From Crocinitomicaceae bacterium (GTDB taxonomy: Bacteria; Bacteroidota; Bacteroidia; Flavobacteriales_D; Crocinitomicaceae), in contig JADJYC010000002.1 in the NCBI GenBank assembly GCA_016719925.1, forward strand, positions 434,001 through 498,000: a stretch of 64,000 nucleotides of DNA, given 5' to 3'. Of the stretch, positions 58,720 to 64,000 are shown piece by piece (the first letter of the stretch is position 1; each line of letters opens with the position of its first letter). A program made the position numbers and the translations under genes. The notes beneath the pieces were generated by a model, which saw only the letters and a program-made list of their open reading frames with translations, ran no database searches and was not told where the DNA came from.

Positions 58720-59373
58720 CTATTCATTCAGCATACTCAGATTGACATTGTAAATTTCATTTTCCAGAATTTCAAGCGACTCTATGGCAGATGTTTCAAT
58801 GCTTGCCTGAACAACTTCTGAAGACTCTGTACTTTCTATTTCAACCACCTGAATAAATTGCATCACGGTACAATTATTATTATCACTGATGACCAGTTTA
58901 TGTATACCAACATCCAGTCCGGTTATCACCGGTTCTTTCAGCACTTCACCATCCAGAACATATGTATAATTTTCCGGATTTTTTTCTGTTCTGATATTTA
59001 TGGTCTGTTCAGAAACCGGTTTTGTTACAGAAGAAGAAGCAGTTGTTGAAATTCTGTCATCAACTTTTACTGATTCAAAATGAACTGCACCATTTGCATC
59101 AGTGACCTGTACAAAATAAATTCCTGATTTCAGATTGACCGCCATAGCAGTTGTTTGTTCAGGAAACGTATTCCACAGATAAGTATAAGGCGCTTTTCCA
59201 CCTTCCGCTTCAACCGTAACGGATCCGTTTGATAATCCATTGCAGGTTGGTTTAATTATTTCTATTACTGAAATTCTCATTTCATTTTTATTGGATGTAT
59301 CAGATCCGTTTCCAAAAGTCAGAGTTGAAATTGTAAGAGCTAATACGGCTGTAAAAGATTGTAGCGTTTTCAT
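58720..59373 (-). CDS. Secreted protein with SprB-like repeat
   Basis: 217 residues. Signal peptide (SFTAVLALTISTLTFG), then one SprB-type repeat (KPTCNGLSNGSVTVEAEGGKAPYTYLWN, with GIYFVQVTDANGA). The rest is beta-rich without a recognised domain. It has no obvious T9SS sorting sequence at its end (NVSLMLNE-like polar tail), so it may be periplasmic or truncated in function. It lies convergent with rnc. Confidence 0.75.
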   Translation of the reverse strand: MKTLQSFTAVLALTISTLTFGNGSDTSNKNEMRISVIEIIKPTCNGLSNGSVTVEAEGGKAPYTYLWNTFPEQTTAMAVNLKSGIYFVQVTDANGAVHFESVKVDDRISTTASSSVTKPVSEQTINIRTEKNPENYTYVLDGEVLKEPVITGLDVGIHKLVISDNNNCTVMQFIQVVEIESTESSEVVQASIETSAIESLEILENEIYNVNLSMLNE

Positions 59374-59631
59374 AAAGTCAGATTTTAAGGTTCACCGAAA
59401 AGTTAAGCCGAAATTCAAACAAGAGTCAAGATTTTTTCGACGTGTCCCCCAACTGAATAAAAGATTTAGACGATACTTTTTCCAGTTTCGTCGATCGTAT
59501 TATTTATTATGCACGCATATTATTCGATTAACCAATTTGCCCAATGTCATTCGACTAAACTTTGAATCCAACTGACCAAAAATAAATGTTGTAAAAAAGA
59601 ATTTCAGGAAAATCTGAAGATGGAGTAAGTT

Positions 59632-59665
59632 TTGGACTGATTCCGGGGTAAATCTTGTATTTTTG
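59632..59665 (+). promoter_or_regulatory. Bacteroidota-type promoter for asnS
   Basis: TTG at 59632-59634, a 23-base spacer and TATTTTTG at 59658-59665 match TTG / TAnnTTTG. The asnS ATG is at 59688. The 314-base gap 59374-59687 holds this and no gene that I can support. Confidence 0.6.
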
Positions 59666-59687
59666 GAGCCTGAAATTTTAGAATCTA

Positions 59688-61125
59688 ATGAAACGCACAG
59701 AGATAGTAAAAGCATTACAAGCAAATCCAACCGGATCAGACATATTAGTTAAAGGATGGGTAAAAGCATTCCGCAGTAATCGTTTCATACAGTTAAGTGA
59801 CGGTTCTACAATTCACACCATTCAGGCGGTAGTTGACTTTGAAAAATTTGATGAATCGCTGATCAAAAGAATTACCACCGGAGCAGCACTAAGCATCACT
59901 GGTAAACTTATCGCCTCACAAGGTTCAGGTCAAAAAGTAGAAATTGCTGTTGAAAAATAGAGATACTTGGCGATGCAGATCCGGAAGAAGTAAGCAAAAC
60001 GGTTATGCAGCCCAAAAAACACAGTCTTGAATTTTTGCGTGAACAGGCACACTTAAGATTCAGAACAAATTTATTTGGAGCGGTGTTCAGAATCCGTCAC
60101 GCTGTTGCTTATGCTATTCATAAATATTTTCACGACAGAGGATATTATTACATTCATACACCGATAATCACCGGATCAGATGCTGAAGGAGCAGGAGAAA
60201 TGTTTCGTGTTTCTACACTTGATCCAAAAATCCACCGTTAACTGAAGACGGAAAAATAAATTACGCTGAAGATTTTTTTGGAAAAGAAACCAATCTTACC
60301 GTATCGGGTCAGCTTGAAGCAGAACTTGCAGCACTTGCTCTTGGAAAAGTTTACACGTTCGGTCCTACTTTCAGAGCTGAAAATTCAAATACCGCACGCC
60401 ACCTTGCAGAATTCTGGATGATTGAACCTGAAGTTGCCTTCAATGATATTCATGACAACATGGATCTGGCAGAAGATTTTCTGAGATACATCTGCAAATT
60501 TGTTCTGGACAATAATCCCGATGATCTGAAATTTCTAAATGACCGTGAAGCTCAGGAAGACCAGACAAAACCTCAGGCAGAAAGAAATGAAATGAGTCTG
60601 ATTGACCGTTTGAATTTTGTTATTAGTAATGATTTTCTGCGCCTCACTTATACAGAAGCAATCGACGTACTAAAAAATTCAGCTCCCTATAAAAAGAAAA
60701 AATTCAAATATCCGGTTGAATGGGGAACAGATCTTCAAAGTGAACACGAACGTTATCTGGTAGAAAAAGAATTTAAAAAACCGGTTATTATTACAGGATA
60801 TCCGGCATCATTCAAGGCGTTCTATATGCGTCAGAATGAAGACGGAAAAACTGTTGCCGCAATGGATATTTTGTTCCCGGGTATTGGAGAAATTATAGGA
60901 GGATCTCAGCGTGAAGAACGCTATGATGTGCTGCTGGAAAAATGCAAAGCGTTCAATATTCCTGAACATGAAATCTGGTGGTATCTGGAAACCAGAAAAT
61001 TTGGAACCGTGCCGCATGCAGGATTTGGATTAGGATTTGAGCGGATGGTTATGTTTGTGACCGGAATGACCAATATCCGTGATGTGATTCCGTTTCCAAG
61101 AACACCGAAAAAGGCGGAGTTTTAA
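59688..61125 (+). CDS. asnS: Asparaginyl-tRNA synthetase, two frameshifts
   Basis: A class II aminoacyl-tRNA synthetase that charges tRNA-Asn. The N-terminal OB fold has VKGWVKAFRSNRFIQLSDGS. Motif 2 reads FGPTFRAENSNTARHLAEFWM, and motif 3 lies in GFGLGFERMVMFVTG. The frame breaks at 59953-59957 and 60226-60230; adding one A at each gives EKIEILGDADPEEVS and DPKNPPLTEDGKINYAEDF and a 479-residue protein, close to the E. coli enzyme. It is an essential gene with likely consensus errors. It ends ten bases from the convergent ligase stop. Confidence 0.95.
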
Positions 61126-61135
61126 TAAATCCTAA

Positions 61136-62608
61136 TCAACGAGCTGAAAGATAAATTTCCGTCAATAACTTTTTATCCGCTTTTCCATTTGCATTGAGCG
61201 GAATTTCCTTTACAAATTTGATATCTGCCGGAATCATATAATGCGGTAAAGTTTTTGCCAGTTCATTTTTGAGCATAACGCTGTCCGAAACAGAATTCTC
61301 AACATTCACCAGACTTACAATTTTTTTTACCACTCCGTCTCTCTTCAGTCCAATTGTTGCAGCTTGAATAACGCCTTGAACAGAGTGCAATGCATTGGTA
61401 ATTTCATTCAATTCAATGCGATATCCATGTAGTTTCACAAGGTCATCATTGCGCCCGTTAAAGAAAAGCATACCGTTTTCAAGATAACCCGAATCTCCTG
61501 TTTTAAATGCTCTCAGACCATCTCGCATAACAAATTTTTCCGCATTTAAATCGGGATTATTCAAATAACCAATCGAAACATTTGGTCCTGCAATTACAAT
61601 TTCTCCCTCTTCAATTAATAGTTTGCTTTCTGGTTTCGAAACACCTACAGGTAAAGAGTCAAATCTGGAAACTATTTCTTTTGTTATTTCTACAATTGTA
61701 GTTGCTACTGTTGCTTCGGTTGGACCGTAGGTATTTATTACGCGTACATTTTTAAAATTTTCAAGTAAATTTTTCGCGGTACTGTTAGGTAAAATTTCTC
61801 CACAGAAAAGAAAGCACTTCAGTGATTCAAGTTTCTCCTGACCATTCATTCTGCAATATGGTAAAACGAATGAAGGTGTTGCAATCAACACGGTTCCTTC
61901 ATATTGCGCAATGTGATCCATAAACTTTTTAGGCTCAGATGCAATTGCTCTTGATGTCAAAACTATTGTGCCGCCAATAGCTCCAAATGTCATCAATTCA
62001 AAAACAGAAAGATCAAAACTCAAAATAGCCGTATTGACAAAAACGTCATATGAACTAAATCCGAAATCTGAACACATCCAGCGGACGAAGGATTGTACTG
62101 CTTCTGTTGTTATCTGCACTCCTTTTGGCTCTCCTGTGCTTCCAGAAGTAAATATTGTATAAACCAAACTGTCATCTGCAGCAGTAAATTTTTCAACGGC
62201 ACTGAACTTTTGCAAAGTTTCTTTGAATATTGAAGAGCTGCAAAGTACTTCATGAACATTTTCAAAACCCAACTTTTGATCAGTAGTATTCAATATCAGT
62301 TTAGCTCCAGATTGATGTAATATTTTCTTAATACGCTCTGCAGGGTAAATAATGTCTACCGGCACATATCCGATATTTGCCCTGATACAAGCATAGATGC
62401 ACACAATCATTCCGGCACTTTTATGTCCGTATATTATTACCGGCCTATTGACCTGATCTATATTGTTTTTCAATAATTCACCTGACAACTCACATACACG
62501 GGAATTAAACTCACTCCAGGTAAGTTTGTAATCATCTCCAACAACGGCAATTTTTTCTGTATGAAAATCAACGTCAACAAAATCCCTTATTTCAAATGAA
62601 AATTTCAT
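61136..62608 (-). CDS. DltA-like amino acid adenylation ligase
   Basis: 490 residues, ANL superfamily. Core motifs: YTIFTSGSTGEPKGVQIT (A3), NTYGPTEATVATT (A5), FKTGDSGYLENG (A7), RNDDLVKLHGYRIELNEI (A8) and the catalytic Lys in PLNANGKADKKLL (A10). Length and organisation resemble DltA (D-Ala:carrier ligase), without a carrier domain. It abuts the MBOAT gene with two bases between. The activated substrate (D-Ala or other) is inferred from context only. Confidence 0.82.
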   Translation of the reverse strand: MKFSFEIRDFVDVDFHTEKIAVVGDDYKLTWSEFNSRVCELSGELLKNNIDQVNRPVIIYGHKSAGMIVCIYACIRANIGYVPVDIIYPAERIKKILHQSGAKLILNTTDQKLGFENVHEVLCSSSIFKETLQKFSAVEKFTAADDSLVYTIFTSGSTGEPKGVQITTEAVQSFVRWMCSDFGFSSYDVFVNTAILSFDLSVFELMTFGAIGGTIVLTSRAIASEPKKFMDHIAQYEGTVLIATPSFVLPYCRMNGQEKLESLKCFLFCGEILPNSTAKNLLENFKNVRVINTYGPTEATVATTIVEITKEIVSRFDSLPVGVSKPESKLLIEEGEIVIAGPNVSIGYLNNPDLNAEKFVMRDGLRAFKTGDSGYLENGMLFFNGRNDDLVKLHGYRIELNEITNALHSVQGVIQAATIGLKRDGVVKKIVSLVNVENSVSDSVMLKNELAKTLPHYMIPADIKFVKEIPLNANGKADKKLLTEIYLSAR

Positions 62609-62610
62609 AA

Positions 62611-63804
62611 TCAGAATAACTTGCCGCTAAAGATATAAATTGCAAAGGCAACTATATTGATCATCAGGAACAAAGAAAAATATTGAATTGCTGCTGGATT
62701 TGCACTCCCAAAAAAGACATCTTTCCCTTTTACCTTGCACTTGTGCTGGTAATAATTATGTATTACTGAATAAACGCCAAATAACATTCCGCTTATTACA
62801 AAGTGCAATTCAAAACCATTCCAAAATCCCATCAAAGTAAAAGTTAAAAACAAAGCAATACTTTGCCTCTGAATAGAATTAAACCATTGTTTGGTTGTAA
62901 GAAATTTAAAAATTGGTTTAAAGAAATAATCATTTAGCCAATCACCTAAAGATTTGTGCCAGCGTTTCCAGAATTCTTTAGGATTAACAGCAAGAAATGG
63001 TTTATCAAAATTTACAGGAACATGAATGCCAATAAAATTTCCGAAACTTATTGCCAGCAAAGAATATCCTGCAAAATCAAAAAACAAATAAAACAGATAG
63101 GTATACATGTAACTTACATGATAAGTAAATGATGCATCGTTTACTAAATGAGACAATATCATTCTGTGAATAAACTCAGCAATAATAAACTTGAATAAAA
63201 GACCCAATACTAAATTGTTCCATGCCTTCTGATATAAGGGGAATGAAATATTTTCAAACCCTTTTATACAGTCTTCTCTGAATCGGCCGTATCTATCAAT
63301 CGGACCAATAAGCAAAGCGGGAACAAACGCAGTGAAATTGAAAAAATGAACAAATGAAATTTTCATAGTAGTCCTTCTTTCATCTATATATAATCCTATG
63401 ACTTTAAAAATCATATAAGACAGTCCCGCAATCTGAATAATTTTGCGGGATTCTGTCAAAAATGATCCGTCATTTTCTGACACGGGTTGTGCATTAATGT
63501 ATTTCATATAAATCATTGGTAAAGAAAGGATAACCATTGGGAATACAATGTTCTCTGATTTATAAAATCTTCGCAGGAGAAAAACAGCCAGATACAAATA
63601 CATAATGAGTATTATAATCTGCAATGGCTTTGGAAACAGAACGGTTAGATATACCAGATTAAAACAGAAAAGCAGCCATTTGTAAACATTTTGTTTGGCT
63701 TTCATCCATTTGAAAAACAGAAATAAAGCAATCACAATTACCATAAACATTGCAAATGTCAGGGAGGTAAATGGAAGAGTGTTATGAACAGCGTATAAGT
63801 TCAT
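62611..63804 (-). CDS. DltB-like MBOAT acyltransferase
   Basis: 397 residues with about ten TM helices. The MBOAT segments ...FWKRWHKSLGDWLNDYFFKP and GFWNGFELHFVISGMLFG are present, the latter with the invariant catalytic His. It resembles DltB/AlgI-type transferases that move acyl groups across the membrane. Its start overlaps by one base (63804) the stop of the small upstream protein, so translation is coupled. The acceptor polymer is unknown. Confidence 0.87.
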   Translation of the reverse strand: MNLYAVHNTLPFTSLTFAMFMVIVIALFLFFKWMKAKQNVYKWLLFCFNLVYLTVLFPKPLQIIILIMYLYLAVFLLRRFYKSENIVFPMVILSLPMIYMKYINAQPVSENDGSFLTESRKIIQIAGLSYMIFKVIGLYIDERRTTMKISFVHFFNFTAFVPALLIGPIDRYGRFREDCIKGFENISFPLYQKAWNNLVLGLLFKFIIAEFIHRMILSHLVNDASFTYHVSYMYTYLFYLFFDFAGYSLLAISFGNFIGIHVPVNFDKPFLAVNPKEFWKRWHKSLGDWLNDYFFKPIFKFLTTKQWFNSIQRQSIALFLTFTLMGFWNGFELHFVISGMLFGVYSVIHNYYQHKCKVKGKDVFFGSANPAAIQYFSLFLMINIVAFAIYIFSGKLF

Positions 63805-63962
63805 CAGAATTGCTGGTAAACAAAATCAACAGTTGATTCAACTTTCTCCTCAGAAAACGGGTATATAATTTTTTCAATATTGATTACATGCAAATAAATG
63901 AATCCCAGAATCAGAAAGAAATAAATCAGAAGGTATTTCAAAAACAGCTTACGGGGTTCCAT
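63804..63962 (-). CDS. DltX-like single-pass microprotein
   Basis: A 52-residue frame from the ATG at 63962 to a TGA at 63804-63806. A basic start (MEPRKLFLKY) leads one TM helix (LLIYFFLILGFIYLHVI), then a short external tail ending in FVYQQF. The stop overlaps the MBOAT ATG. DltX of Gram-positive dlt operons is also a ~50-residue single-pass protein with a conserved aromatic C-terminus containing a Tyr. Position, size and tail agree; homology is not proven. Easily missed because of its size. Confidence 0.7.
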   Translation of the reverse strand: MEPRKLFLKYLLIYFFLILGFIYLHVINIEKIIYPFSEEKVESTVDFVYQQF

Positions 63963-63979
63963 ATTGTTCAATTAAAAAA

Positions 63980-64000
63980 TTATTTATTTTCATCCAGCCA
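63980..64000 (-). CDS. Possible end of an upstream gene
   Basis: The last bases read WLDENK and a TAA at 63980-63982, in a frame open to the window edge, 17 bases before the microprotein start. This could be the tail of the preceding gene of the dlt-like operon (a carrier or DltD-type protein), but six codons give no identity. Confidence 0.3.
   Translation of the reverse strand, partial: WLDENK

Noticed and set aside
59688..61125. Programmed frameshifting in asnS
   Set aside because: Both breaks are single-A losses in A runs with no slippery-site-plus-structure context, and the same pattern occurs in unrelated genes, so sequence error is more likely.

Overview
The window looks like a chromosomal segment of a Bacteroidota bacterium, most likely Flavobacteriales (possibly near Crocinitomicaceae or Cryomorphaceae; that level is a guess). 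The DNA is AT-rich. Supporting marks are a fused murF-alr gene, the glgA-like / DUF4270 / glmS cluster, several proteins with type IX secretion (T9SS) C-terminal sorting domains of both type A and type B, an outer-membrane beta-barrel receptor, a SprB-like repeat protein, and promoters of the Bacteroidota TTG / TAnnTTTG type. No rRNA, tRNA, CRISPR array, insertion sequence or prophage was recognised.

Layout. 1-4.8 kb (minus strand): a partial secreted protein, then nadD, gmk, hemD, hemC and hemA, i.e. early tetrapyrrole synthesis plus two nucleotide enzymes; hemC carries an in-frame stop. 4.9-9.3 kb: a sugar MFS transporter, an aldo/keto reductase and a glycine-rich T9SS protein. 9.4-14.4 kb: a uridine-kinase-like gene overlapping a giant NtrY-like histidine kinase, then a rhomboid protease. 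14.7-19.6 kb: glmS, a DUF4270 lipoprotein and a glgA-like gene, divergent from panC. 19.7-26.7 kb: a TPR histidine kinase, murF-alr, tdk, a conserved hypothetical and an M28 peptidase. 26.8-36.4 kb: mainly secreted or outer-membrane proteins. 36.4-46.8 kb: an orphan siaC-like gene, small membrane and outer-membrane proteins, a TonB-receptor-like barrel, an AraC regulator, kbl and a fatty acid hydroxylase. 46.9-51.5 kb: a SiaA/SiaB/SiaC-like phosphatase-kinase-phosphoprotein module. 51.8-59.4 kb: tpx, a YCF48-like T9SS type B protein, a nitroreductase, acpP-fabF-rnc and a SprB-repeat protein. 59.7-64 kb: asnS, then a minus-strand dlt-like operon: a DltX-like microprotein, an MBOAT acyltransferase and an adenylating ligase.

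Two systems stand out. (1) The Sia-like partner-switch module encodes a membrane SpoIIE/PP2C phosphatase, a SiaC protein whose expected phosphothreonine is a serine, and two tandem kinase genes that each contain two fused SiaB-type domains; no diguanylate cyclase lies beside it, and a second SiaC with the threonine at residue 68 sits about 12 kb away. (2) The dlt-like operon includes a 52-residue single-pass protein ending in FVYQQF, which resembles the DltX microprotein of Gram-positive D-alanylation systems.

Data quality. At least 15 places look like single-base losses in A/T runs and break otherwise intact genes, including essential ones (asnS, glmS). Adding one base at each restores a full-length protein and a length divisible by three, so these are read here as consensus errors rather than pseudogenes. 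Broken genes are reported as single loci.
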